From positions 1 through 64,000 of the forward strand of contig DUOO01000031.1 of assembly GCA_012838795.1 (NCBI GenBank): DNA of 64,000 nucleotides, given 5' to 3'. The notes beneath the pieces are model-generated. The model was not told where the DNA came from. It saw nothing but the letters and a program-made list of their open reading frames with translations, and did no database searches. Positions 24,787 to 33,032 of this stretch are shown in pieces. Origin of the DNA: Clostridiaceae bacterium (lineage in GTDB: Bacteria > Bacillota > Clostridia > Saccharofermentanales > DTU023). How positions within the stretch are numbered: the stretch's first letter is position 1; each line of letters opens with the position of its first letter. A program made the translations under genes and the position numbers.

Positions 24787-26094
24787 TTAATAAGTATCAA
24801 GATATTTTGTAGCGGCCAGTGTTACCGGATGACCTTTTTTCGAGCGTTGCCTTAAAGACAATCTTACTTCTTTCAAACATATTTTCATCGCAAGATTTAA
24901 ATCTTCTTCTGCAGCTTCTCTAATTATATCTAAATTTGCAAACGGTCTGCCATATTCTATTTTATCTGCCAGATAAATTATTTGATCCAATTTCGTCATC
25001 TTTTGCCTTGATGTTGTATGAAAAATCAATGCATCAAGAATATCTCGATCGGTAATGCCTAAATAACGATGAATATACCAAGCTCCGGCAGGTCCATGTG
25101 CAATATTTTTATTAAGCGGCTTCAGTTTGCCCGTTTTTTTTGCAAAACGATATTGTTTTTCAATTTTCATAGATTTAGCAATATCATGCAAAATTCCTGT
25201 CACCGCTGCTTTCATCAAATCAAAATTGTGAATTGTCGCAAGATGAACTGCGTATTGCATAACATTCAAAGAATGGGTCAGTCTGGAACGTGATACATTC
25301 TTTCGTACTTCTTTTTCGTATACAGCAAGCTGAATTAATTGTTCTCGATTCAATTGTGCCATCTCATCATTGAAAACATAAATTTTGTTATTATTAATAT
25401 ACTGACAAACAGCCGGGGGAATTTTGTTTTTTTGTTTTTTATCCAGCTTCAGTTTTTCACGCAATTCTGTAGACGAAATATCAGTTTCTTCAATATCAAA
25501 GAAATCAATATGAGCTTGGTATTTTGCTCTCAAATAATTTGCTCGTTCATTCATGTGTTTTATTTCTTCGGATCCCCGACGACAAATTAATAAACCGGCC
25601 TTTTTCATGATTTCTTCAGGTTCATACCAGTTTTCAATTGTATCTAAGGCATCTGAACCATAAACCAGATATATTTTTACCTTTACGTTCTGCAAGTTTT
25701 TAAGACTTACGGCATCTGTTCTGTATTTAGTTTTTTTACCTCTGGGAACCCTTAGTTTAGTTAATTTCTTTAATTCTTCGTTAATATATTCGTTATATAT
25801 TTTTTGCTTATAATAATCAATTGTATCAACTGTATATGAATATTGACCCGGACGATTAATTTCATAATCACTAAGAGTTAACCCAGGTAAATCTTTAATG
25901 CCTAATCTCGTCATTTCATAACGATAACCGGAAGGAGTCATATATTTATCTTTATGAGGTGCTAAGCCTAAAGGCATAACAATTATCTGATCGAATTTAT
26001 TTAATTTAAGTAAGCCTTCAAGAACCTTTTTATGTCCGTTATGAAACGGATCAAACGATCCTCCGTAAATTGCTATTTTTATCTTATTAGCCAA
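24787..26094 (-). CDS. nadD: NadD-YqeK fusion: nicotinate-mononucleotide adenylyltransferase plus HD-domain phosphohydrolase
   Basis: A 435-residue fusion. Residues 1 to about 225 are NadD, which adenylates nicotinate mononucleotide in NAD synthesis: GGSFDPFHNGHKKVLEGL and DISSTELREKL are the nucleotide-binding motifs. An insert of about 35 residues rich in Lys/Arg interrupts the middle. Residues about 250-435 are a YqeK-type HD domain (HSLNVMQYAVHLA, GILHDIAKSM, FHTTSR); YqeK enzymes hydrolyse diadenosine tetraphosphate. In Bacillus these are separate neighbouring genes. rsfS follows, as in many Firmicutes. Confidence 0.92.
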   Translation of the reverse strand: MANKIKIAIYGGSFDPFHNGHKKVLEGLLKLNKFDQIIVMPLGLAPHKDKYMTPSGYRYEMTRLGIKDLPGLTLSDYEINRPGQYSYTVDTIDYYKQKIYNEYINEELKKLTKLRVPRGKKTKYRTDAVSLKNLQNVKVKIYLVYGSDALDTIENWYEPEEIMKKAGLLICRRGSEEIKHMNERANYLRAKYQAHIDFFDIEETDISSTELREKLKLDKKQKNKIPPAVCQYINNNKIYVFNDEMAQLNREQLIQLAVYEKEVRKNVSRSRLTHSLNVMQYAVHLATIHNFDLMKAAVTGILHDIAKSMKIEKQYRFAKKTGKLKPLNKNIAHGPAGAWYIHRYLGITDRDILDALIFHTTSRQKMTKLDQIIYLADKIEYGRPFANLDIIREAAEEDLNLAMKICLKEVRLSLRQRSKKGHPVTLAATKYLDTY

Positions 26095-26138
26095 GGAAAG
26101 TATACCCTCTTTTCATAAATATCATCTTAAAAATATTA

Positions 26139-27701
26139 TCAATGTTTAAAGTGCCTTGCACCTGTAAAAATCATTGGAATATCATGTTGATCACAAAAAT
26201 CGATGGAATCCTGATCTCTCAAAGATCCTCCCGGTTGAATGATCCCTTTCACCCCTGCTTTATATGCAGCTTCTACTGTATCCGCAAACGGAAAAAAAGC
26301 ATCCGAACCCATGATAGATCCTTGAGCAAGTTCTCCGGCTTGCTTGATCGCTATATTTGCTGAAGTTATGCGATTCGGCTGACCCGGACCGATTCCGACA
26401 GTTTGTTCATTTTTAATTAAAACAATTGCATTTGATTTTACATGTTTTACGACTTTCATCGCAAAATAATAATCCGGTAAATCTGCTTGCTCCGGTTTTG
26501 ATTTTGTTACAACCTGCTGCTCTTCAGATTCAATAGATTTTTGATCATAATCTTGCAGTAATATGCCGCCATAGATTTCTTTAACCATTTGTGTTCCCGC
26601 CGGATATGGCTCGGCTAAGCCGGGTAATTCCAACAAACGAATATTTTTCCTTTTCATCAATACTTCAAGTGCATCAGGTTCAAATGAAGGTGCTAATATT
26701 ACTTCCAAAAATATTTTCGCCATCTTTTCCGCTTCACTTTTGGTAACCGGTCGATTTTGCACTATGATTCCGCCGAATATTGAAACCGGATCGGCTTGAT
26801 AAGCTTTTTGCCAAGCTTCTTCAATCGAGTCTGCCGAAGCAATACCACAAGGATTACTATGTTTAACCGCCACAACTGTCGGTCTGGAAAACTCTTTTAC
26901 CATTGCCATTGCAGCATCTGTATCCGCATAATTATTATAGGAAAGCTCTTTACCATGTAATTGTTTTGCCTCAACCAAACTATTTGCAAGAGGAATTGCT
27001 TTACTATATATTGCAGCTTTCTGTGCAGGGTTTTCACCATATCTTAAATCCGCAACTTTTTGATATGACAATGTCAAATTTGAATTTTCATTAATTGAAT
27101 CAAATGCATGCGGTTTTATTTTACTATTAAGATATTCAGCGATCATGCTATCGTAAAAAGCTGTTTGTGCAAATACTTTAGCCGCTAATCGCAATTTATT
27201 CGTAATTGAAACCTCGCCTTTTGTCTCAAGTTCATGAATTACGGCCTGATAATCATGAACATCAGTCAGCACTACTACTGAATTATAATTTTTAGCTGCT
27301 GATCTTAACATTGCCGGCCCGCCGATATCTATTTGTTCTATACATGCGGCCATATTATCAGCTTGTTTAAGCATCGTTTCAGCAAAAGGATATAAATTAA
27401 CAACAACCAGATCGATCATTGAAATTCCAAGATCAAAAGCAGATTGCATATGAGACTCTAAATCTCTGCGAGCCAACAAACCACCATGAATTTTCGGATG
27501 CAGAGTTTTTACTCTGCCATCAAAACATTCGGGAAATCCGGTGATTTCTTCTACAGCAGTTACTTTAATATCTTTATCTTTTAAAAATTTTGCTGTACCG
27601 CCTGTTGAAATAATTTCATAATCCAAATCAAGCAAACTTTTAGCTAAATCTGCCAAACCGGTTTTATCTGATACACTGATTAATGCTTTTTTCTTAGTCA
27701 C
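26139..27701 (-). CDS. purH: Bifunctional AICAR transformylase / IMP cyclohydrolase PurH
   Basis: Catalyses the last two steps of IMP synthesis. The N-terminal cyclohydrolase reads ALISVSDKTGLADLAKSL with TGGTAKFL. The C-terminal transformylase contains VAVKHSNPCGIA (the Lys-His pair) and GSDAFFPFADTVEAA, and ends with GARHFKH. The GTG at 27701 is chosen because AAAGGAG sits 6 bases upstream; a longer frame from 27740 has no equivalent site. Length is about 520 residues, normal. The FGAM synthase gene of the same pathway is at 60114-63797. Confidence 0.94.
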   Translation of the reverse strand: MTKKKALISVSDKTGLADLAKSLLDLDYEIISTGGTAKFLKDKDIKVTAVEEITGFPECFDGRVKTLHPKIHGGLLARRDLESHMQSAFDLGISMIDLVVVNLYPFAETMLKQADNMAACIEQIDIGGPAMLRSAAKNYNSVVVLTDVHDYQAVIHELETKGEVSITNKLRLAAKVFAQTAFYDSMIAEYLNSKIKPHAFDSINENSNLTLSYQKVADLRYGENPAQKAAIYSKAIPLANSLVEAKQLHGKELSYNNYADTDAAMAMVKEFSRPTVVAVKHSNPCGIASADSIEEAWQKAYQADPVSIFGGIIVQNRPVTKSEAEKMAKIFLEVILAPSFEPDALEVLMKRKNIRLLELPGLAEPYPAGTQMVKEIYGGILLQDYDQKSIESEEQQVVTKSKPEQADLPDYYFAMKVVKHVKSNAIVLIKNEQTVGIGPGQPNRITSANIAIKQAGELAQGSIMGSDAFFPFADTVEAAYKAGVKGIIQPGGSLRDQDSIDFCDQHDIPMIFTGARHFKH

Positions 27702-27790
27702 ATTTTTCTCCTTTATCAGTCTGTTTATTTTTAAATTCATTCTGCTGATCTGTATATTCAGCTAATTATTCCGATGTATATAATTCAATA

Positions 27791-28894
27791 TCATTTAGCT
27801 TGTTCAATCAAATATGCATTGATAAATCCGTCAAGATCACCATCCATAACTGCTCCTACATCACCCGTTTCATACTCCGTACGATGATCTTTGACTTTCG
27901 TATACGGCATGAATACATATGAACGAATTTGACTTCCCCAGCCTATTTCCAATTGGTCTCCTTTTAAATCCTCTATTCTTTCTGTCTGTGCTTGTAAAGC
28001 TAAGGTAAATAGTTTTGATTTTAACATGTTCATTGCAGTATCCCGATTCTGTTTCTGGGATCGTTCTGTTTGACAAGAAACTACTACACCCGTCGGTATA
28101 TGCGTAATCCTCACTGCTGATGAAGTTTTATTAACGTGTTGACCGCCGGCACCTGAAGCTCTGTAATAATCGGTTCTTAAATCATCCGGGTCAATGTTTA
28201 CTTCTATTGAATCATCAAGTTCAGGAATAACTTCAACCGATGCAAAAGATGTATGCCTTCTGCCGGAAGAATCAAATGGCGAAATCCTAACCAAACGATG
28301 TACCCCGGCTTCCGATTTCAAATAACCGTAGGCATTTTCCCCGGAAATTCTAAAACTGACACTTTTTATTCCGGCTTCATCACCATCCAGATAATCTAAA
28401 ATGTTCAAATTGAAATCATGTTGTTCAGCCCAGCGCGAATACATGCGAAAGAGCATCTGAGTCCAATCCTGAGCCTCAGTGCCACCTGCACCGGGATGCA
28501 ATGTTAACAAAGCATTAAAGCTATCATATTCACCGTTAAACAGAGTCTCCATTTTCAATTGATCAAACTGTTGTTTATAAGATTCGTAACCTTGTTCAAC
28601 TTCTTCTTTAACTGATAAGTCCGCTTCCAGAATTCCCAGTTCGCATAAAATTTGCAAATTCTCCAAGGCTTCCGCAGTTGTATTAAATCTCTCCAATTTC
28701 TTTCGTAAAGTCGTAATCTCTTGCTGGATTTTCTGTGCATGTTCTACATCATCCCAAAAACCGGGTTCCGAAGAATGTGATTCAAGCTCTGAAATTCGTC
28801 TGATCGCTTCATCAAGATGTAATGATTGGCGTAATAATTCCAGTGGTTCATTTTCTTTTGCTAACTCTTGTTGTAATTGTTCAAGTTCAACCAT
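27791..28894 (-). CDS. prfB: Peptide chain release factor 2
   Basis: Terminates translation at UGA and UAA. In this 367-residue protein the stop-codon recognition motif SPF is in RISPFDSSGRRHTSF, and the catalytic GGQ is in ASGAGGQHVNKTSS. Many prfB genes contain a programmed +1 frameshift (CTT TGA C) near codon 25. Here the region reads TTA CAT CTT GAT GAA and stays in frame, so that autoregulation is absent. GGAG precedes the ATG. It is followed 21 bases upstream by a membrane-protein gene on the same strand. Confidence 0.94.
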   Translation of the reverse strand: MVELEQLQQELAKENEPLELLRQSLHLDEAIRRISELESHSSEPGFWDDVEHAQKIQQEITTLRKKLERFNTTAEALENLQILCELGILEADLSVKEEVEQGYESYKQQFDQLKMETLFNGEYDSFNALLTLHPGAGGTEAQDWTQMLFRMYSRWAEQHDFNLNILDYLDGDEAGIKSVSFRISGENAYGYLKSEAGVHRLVRISPFDSSGRRHTSFASVEVIPELDDSIEVNIDPDDLRTDYYRASGAGGQHVNKTSSAVRITHIPTGVVVSCQTERSQKQNRDTAMNMLKSKLFTLALQAQTERIEDLKGDQLEIGWGSQIRSYVFMPYTKVKDHRTEYETGDVGAVMDGDLDGFINAYLIEQAK

Positions 28895-28914
28895 ATAATC
28901 TCCACTAAGATCAA

Positions 28915-29820
28915 TTAAACCGCGTACGGTTGGCGTAATGCCAATATTTGATAAAACAAGCCGTATAATCTTGCAATTGAAAATATACGAACAGCAAAAA
29001 CGACTGCTTCAATAATCAAGTAACTATAATAATAATTGGACAGTATTAATTGGCATATACTGATAATGAAATTCAATATTATATATTGCACGCCAAAACT
29101 GAAAAACATCGATAATTTTGCACCTTTAGTCTGGGCATGACTAAGTTCCATAGAACGAGCTAAATTATTTTGAGTATACATATAATTCAAAGGAGTAAAA
29201 ATCAAAATAAACAGAACCACAAAAAACGGAATCATAAATAAAGTGGAAGAAATAAACAGCACCAAAATTAATAAAATAATCAATATCAACAAGCTCGGTA
29301 AGAAGCGTAATAAATCCTTGATAGCGGTCCTGACATAAGGTAACTTCAGATCAGTCCGTTTGTCTTTATCGGCAAAACGTTTAAAACCGGAAGGGGAAAA
29401 ATTTTTTTTGACATATGAGGTCAATTGGTCAAGATCCTGCATTCCATCATCTTGCCTGATGAGTTTGACCGGAACCATAAAAATATCTTTTGAACTTAAG
29501 CGAATCCGCTCTGTTCTTTGTGATTCATTTTCCAATGTAAAAACTTCAGCATAAAGCAAGCCTATACAAATTGCCAGAAATGTCCCGATACAATATAAAC
29601 CAATTATGATCAGATTACCGGTTGTCGGCAAGACTAATTTTCCGCTTCTTAAAAACTCACCGCTCAAATAATAATCAATGAATGCAAATTTGCGATCTCC
29701 TATCGGAGCCATAGTAACCGCGGCTCTGATCAAAATAAGTAAAACAAGCCAGAGCTTGACAGCTTTATCAGATTTTAATTTATAAAACTTAAATGACTCA
29801 ACAATTATTTTAAAACTCAT
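28915..29820 (-). CDS. Multi-pass membrane protein of unknown function
   Basis: A 301-residue protein starting MSFKIIVESFKFYK at 29820 with AAAGG 7 bases ahead. It has about six hydrophobic segments: two early (near residues 22-40 and 70-95), a hydrophilic region of about 90 residues that is rich in Lys/Asp, then a long hydrophobic block (FLPSLLILIILLILVLFISS and following) and two more. I do not recognise a family. It precedes prfB with a 21-base gap and is probably in the same transcript. Confidence 0.65.
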   Translation of the reverse strand: MSFKIIVESFKFYKLKSDKAVKLWLVLLILIRAAVTMAPIGDRKFAFIDYYLSGEFLRSGKLVLPTTGNLIIIGLYCIGTFLAICIGLLYAEVFTLENESQRTERIRLSSKDIFMVPVKLIRQDDGMQDLDQLTSYVKKNFSPSGFKRFADKDKRTDLKLPYVRTAIKDLLRFLPSLLILIILLILVLFISSTLFMIPFFVVLFILIFTPLNYMYTQNNLARSMELSHAQTKGAKLSMFFSFGVQYIILNFIISICQLILSNYYYSYLIIEAVVFAVRIFSIARLYGLFYQILALRQPYAV

Positions 29821-29942
29821 TGAATAACCTTTACTAAACAATTAGTTTTAGATTAGCACAGTGAATAATTATTGTCACATAAATAATCTCAAATATATTA
29901 ATATTTAATTTAATCATAATCTTTAATCATAAACCATATAAA

Positions 29943-30392
29943 TCAGCCGCGAATTGCATTATGATTTACTTGAATAATTCCGTTGATTTTATGTAAACCT
30001 CGGATGATTCTTTCGGCTTTGGTTTTTAATAAATTCCGGCAAATTATTTGAATAGTACTCATACCCTTCATTACCGGAGATTGCTGAACACTAATAATTT
30101 TCGCCGAATTTTCATCGAAAACAAATAACACATCAAGCGGAGAAACTAAATCTACTTCGCTGATAATATTGAAAATATCGACTGAATCAAAATCCGAACC
30201 TCTATAAGTATAAACTGATTTATGATATTTATAATATGCACTACGTGATATTCCGACTTCTTTGACTGCCTGATTAATTGACGGATAGGTTTTCTTTCGG
30301 ATACCCTCTTTAACTTCAATTACTTTACGAAAAACTTCCGGACAAGCATTTTTCTCAATTAAATAAAATTTTTCTTTGTTTTTAGAAGTCAT
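29943..30392 (-). CDS. ACT-domain protein of the PheB-like (UPF0735) family
   Basis: A 149-residue protein. The N-terminal part has a helix-turn-helix-like NQAVKEVGISRSAYYKYHKS. The C-terminal ~75 residues form an ACT domain (FVFDENSAKIISVQQSPVMKGMSTIQIICRN), a fold that binds amino acids to give allosteric control. The family is annotated PheB or chorismate-mutase-like but lacks that activity; an amino-acid-responsive regulator is plausible. Its start codon overlaps the rdgB stop by 4 bases. Confidence 0.83.
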   Translation of the reverse strand: MTSKNKEKFYLIEKNACPEVFRKVIEVKEGIRKKTYPSINQAVKEVGISRSAYYKYHKSVYTYRGSDFDSVDIFNIISEVDLVSPLDVLFVFDENSAKIISVQQSPVMKGMSTIQIICRNLLKTKAERIIRGLHKINGIIQVNHNAIRG

Positions 30393-30991
30393 AATCCACC
30401 TGAAAATTGTTCATGTAAGAAATCATTAAATTTCGCAAAAGCCAGTGCTCGGTGACTGATTAAATTTTTCAATTCCGGATCCATTTCTCCGGTAGTCATT
30501 TGATATTCATCCATATAAAACACAGGGTCATAACCGAAACCGTTTTCACCACGCATTTCAGAAATAATTTTCCCTCTGCATTCGCCTGAAAATACATGTT
30601 CTTTTTTCTGATCATCAATAAAAGCCAATGCGCAATGAAAAGCCGCTGTCCATCGTTCTTGCGGGTAGGCAGCTAATAAATGCCAAATATGTTGTATCTT
30701 TTCAGGATATGAAGCATGTTCACCCGCAAATCGAGCAGAATATATTCCGGGATAGCCATCCAGCAAGTCTATTGAAAGTCCGGAATCGTCCGCTAAAACT
30801 AAACCGCCAAGTTGAGCATGCGCATAACGGGCTTTGATTAAAGCATTCTCCGAATAAGATGTTCCGGTTTCAGCAACATCTGCTGTTATCCCTGCCTCCG
30901 ACATTGATCGTAGTTTTATACCCGGTAATTTGAGCATCGCCGATATTTCTTTTAATTTATCTTGATTATGTGTAGCTAAAATGATTTCCAT
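30389..30991 (-). CDS. rdgB: XTP/dITP pyrophosphatase (RdgB/HAM1 family)
   Basis: Hydrolyses dITP and XTP to monophosphates, keeping damaged purines out of DNA and RNA. The family start MEIILATHNQDKLKEI, the metal-binding VLADDSGLSIDLLDGYPGIYSARFAG, and GENGFGYDPVF and ISHRALAFAKF are all present. The ATG at 30991 fits family alignments; a TTG at 31009 would add six residues. No strong ribosome site is visible for either. Length, 200 residues, is normal. Confidence 0.93.
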   Translation of the reverse strand: MEIILATHNQDKLKEISAMLKLPGIKLRSMSEAGITADVAETGTSYSENALIKARYAHAQLGGLVLADDSGLSIDLLDGYPGIYSARFAGEHASYPEKIQHIWHLLAAYPQERWTAAFHCALAFIDDQKKEHVFSGECRGKIISEMRGENGFGYDPVFYMDEYQMTTGEMDPELKNLISHRALAFAKFNDFLHEQFSGGL

Positions 30992-31080
30992 GTTCGAATC
31001 ATAGCACAAAACAAAACAAAATAATCAAATATATTATTGATTATCAGATAAAATATATTTTAGAATGTATTTTATGCAAT

Positions 31081-31110
31081 AACCCCGCTTTTTTTCTTTG
31101 AATTGCGTAT
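31081..31110 (+). promoter_or_regulatory. Candidate SigI-type promoter upstream of sigI
   Basis: AACCCCG (31081-31087) followed by a T-rich spacer and CGTA (31106-31109), 23-26 bases before the sigI start codon. Known SigI promoters of Bacillus have a -35 like ACCCCC, often followed by T-rich sequence, and a -10 like CGAA about 16 bases later. Here the spacer is 18 and the -10 has one mismatch. SigI genes are usually autoregulated, which is why this site is suggested. A sigma-A -10 (TATACT at 31108-31113) overlaps it. Confidence 0.4.
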
Positions 31111-31131
31111 ACTGTATATGAGGAAAGAATA

Positions 31132-31857
31132 ATGCAAAATGAACATGAAATTGTACAACAAGTTTATGCTGCTAAAGAAGATAATTTTGCTGCGGATGTT
31201 TTTATTGATAGCTACAAACCCTTCATTAAAGCTGAAACTGCCAAATTTTTGAAAAGACCAACCGATGATCAGGATGATGAATTAAGCATTGCGATGATTG
31301 CTTTTTATGAAGCGATTAATCAATACTCTCATCTTAAAGGATCATTTATCAGCTTTGCCTCGCGCATGATCAGAAATCGTCTTATAGATTACTGGAGAAA
31401 AATCAAACGTCATACCGGACTGGTAGAACTTGATGCTCCGATCGTTAATGAAGAAGATACTACCTTAATAAATACCGTGCGGGATGAAAAGAATAAAACT
31501 GAGGAGTTAATCAATCGTGAAGCTACCGTAGCGGAAATTCAAGAATTATCCAGGCAGATGTCCGATTTCAATATATCTCTTTCCGATGTTGCCGACAACA
31601 ATCCACGGCAAAAAAGAACATTAATAGCTTGTCAAAATGCTGCTGCTGCCGCAATTAATGATGAAAGAACGATGACTCAATTTTTTAAAAACAGAAAATT
31701 ACCGATTACCAGAATTGCCGAATTAAGTCAGGTTGCAAAAAAAACTTTAGAAAGACATCGTGATTATATTATAGCTCTATTGATTATATACAGTAACGGT
31801 TATGATTTGATTCGTAATCATCTCGATCAAGTGAAAATTGTGAAAGGAGAACGCTAA
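31132..31857 (+). CDS. sigI: RNA polymerase sigma factor SigI
   Basis: A 241-residue alternative sigma factor. Region 2 is clear: DELSIAMIAFYEAINQYSHL and GSFISFASRMIRNRLIDYWR. A long charged linker follows, and the C-terminal helix-turn-helix-like part (ITRIAELSQVAKKTLERHRDY) is the SigI-type region that replaces sigma-4. In Bacillus SigI handles heat and cell-wall stress; in cellulolytic Clostridia sets of SigI factors respond to polysaccharides. rsgI starts one base after its stop, as always in this pair. AGGAAAG precedes the ATG. Confidence 0.93.
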   Translation: MQNEHEIVQQVYAAKEDNFAADVFIDSYKPFIKAETAKFLKRPTDDQDDELSIAMIAFYEAINQYSHLKGSFISFASRMIRNRLIDYWRKIKRHTGLVELDAPIVNEEDTTLINTVRDEKNKTEELINREATVAEIQELSRQMSDFNISLSDVADNNPRQKRTLIACQNAAAAAINDERTMTQFFKNRKLPITRIAELSQVAKKTLERHRDYIIALLIIYSNGYDLIRNHLDQVKIVKGER

Positions 31858-31858
31858 A

Positions 31859-33031
31859 ATGAAATATATTGTAATCGAACAATGTAAAACCTACGCCGTT
31901 CTGCTTAGTGAAAATGGTCAATTTTATAAAGCTGCCGACCTGAATTACGAATTAGGTGAAACTGTTCAAAATCCCGTTTTAATGAAAAACAAGTTATCCT
32001 CAAGTTTAGATCTCAAATGGTACAAATTTAAGAATAATTTGAAAAATTCAAGAATGCGATCGGTTATAGTCAGTTTAGCTTTGGTTTTGATACTCATAGT
32101 CGGAGGTTTCGGCGGTTTTTATTATCGGGAAAATTATCTGATAACCAAGTCATCAATTATTATACAAATCAATCCTCGAGTAGAAATGGGGCTAAATTCC
32201 AAAGGATCGGTTATTAATTTAAAAAGTTTGAATCCGGACGGTGAAAAATTGCTGGAAGACTATAAATTAATCAGTAAAGACAAAATTGAAGTAACTAACG
32301 ATTTAATCAAAAGAGCTCAGGATATGAATTTTCTTCAATCGGGCGGTAAAGTTACTCTGGGTATTAACGCAAAAGATGATCATATTTTTGCAGAATTAGG
32401 AACTGAATTACGTCAAAAAATAACTCCGAATAATATTATCATTGAAATAATCAGAGTTAAAAATTTAGAAGAATCGGATTATAGATCGGCTCCGAGTAAT
32501 TACAAAACTGAATTTACAATTGGCCAAAAAAATACTGAAGAAACAACAGCATCTGAGAACACCAATCAAGACAAAACAAATCCGACTAAAACAATTGTTC
32601 CCGGTAAAACTACACCTACATCATCTTCTGTTATAAAACCTACAGCGGTTCAACCGACAACAACAAAACATACTGTGACTCGATCAACAACAAGTAACGA
32701 TGATACCGATTATGATGATACCGATTATGATGTTACCGATTATGACAATACCGATTACGGTGATTCAAATTATATTGATAATTCTGATTATGGCAGTTCA
32801 ACTAATATTGAAATAACCGGAACTACTACTGATAATACTATTAAAACAAGTACTAAAACTACTGACTCTACTACTACATCTACTGATGATAGTGATTATA
32901 TTGACGACAGCGATTATATTGATGACAACGATAATATTGACGACAACGATAATATTGACGACAGCGATTATATTGATGACAGCGATTATATTGATGATAA
33001 TTTATATCACGACTCTTTATATGATGATTAG
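31859..33031 (+). CDS. rsgI: Anti-sigma factor RsgI with an Asp/Tyr repeat extracellular region
   Basis: A 390-residue single-pass membrane protein. Residues 1-60 are the cytoplasmic RsgI_N domain that binds SigI (YAVLLSENGQFYKAADLNYE). A membrane segment spans about 67-88. Residues 95-200 are the conserved outer domain (SIIIQINPRVEMGLNSKG, LNPDGEKLL). The rest is unusual: a Thr-rich linker (226-280), DDTDY-type repeats (281-312), a second Thr-rich linker and a DDSDYIDD repeat block (343-390). Other RsgI proteins carry carbohydrate-binding modules there; none is seen. It presumably holds SigI until a surface signal triggers cleavage. It ends one base before the stop of the convergent next gene. 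Confidence 0.9.
   Translation: MKYIVIEQCKTYAVLLSENGQFYKAADLNYELGETVQNPVLMKNKLSSSLDLKWYKFKNNLKNSRMRSVIVSLALVLILIVGGFGGFYYRENYLITKSSIIIQINPRVEMGLNSKGSVINLKSLNPDGEKLLEDYKLISKDKIEVTNDLIKRAQDMNFLQSGGKVTLGINAKDDHIFAELGTELRQKITPNNIIIEIIRVKNLEESDYRSAPSNYKTEFTIGQKNTEETTASENTNQDKTNPTKTIVPGKTTPTSSSVIKPTAVQPTTTKHTVTRSTTSNDDTDYDDTDYDVTDYDNTDYGDSNYIDNSDYGSSTNIEITGTTTDNTIKTSTKTTDSTTTSTDDSDYIDDSDYIDDNDNIDDNDNIDDSDYIDDSDYIDDNLYHDSLYDD
32885..33010 (+). repeat. 18-bp coding repeats in rsgI
   Basis: About six to seven tandem copies of an 18-base unit close to GACAGCGATTATATTGAT, encoding D-S-D-Y-I-D with D-N-D-N-I-D variants. The copies are nearly identical at DNA level, so the number could vary by slippage. 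A related 15-base array encoding DDTDY lies at 32699-32760. Confidence 0.82.
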
Positions 33032-33032
33032 T

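Noticed and set aside
28790-28894. Programmed frameshift in prfB
   Set aside because: The CTT TGA C site is absent; the region reads CTT GAT in one continuous frame.
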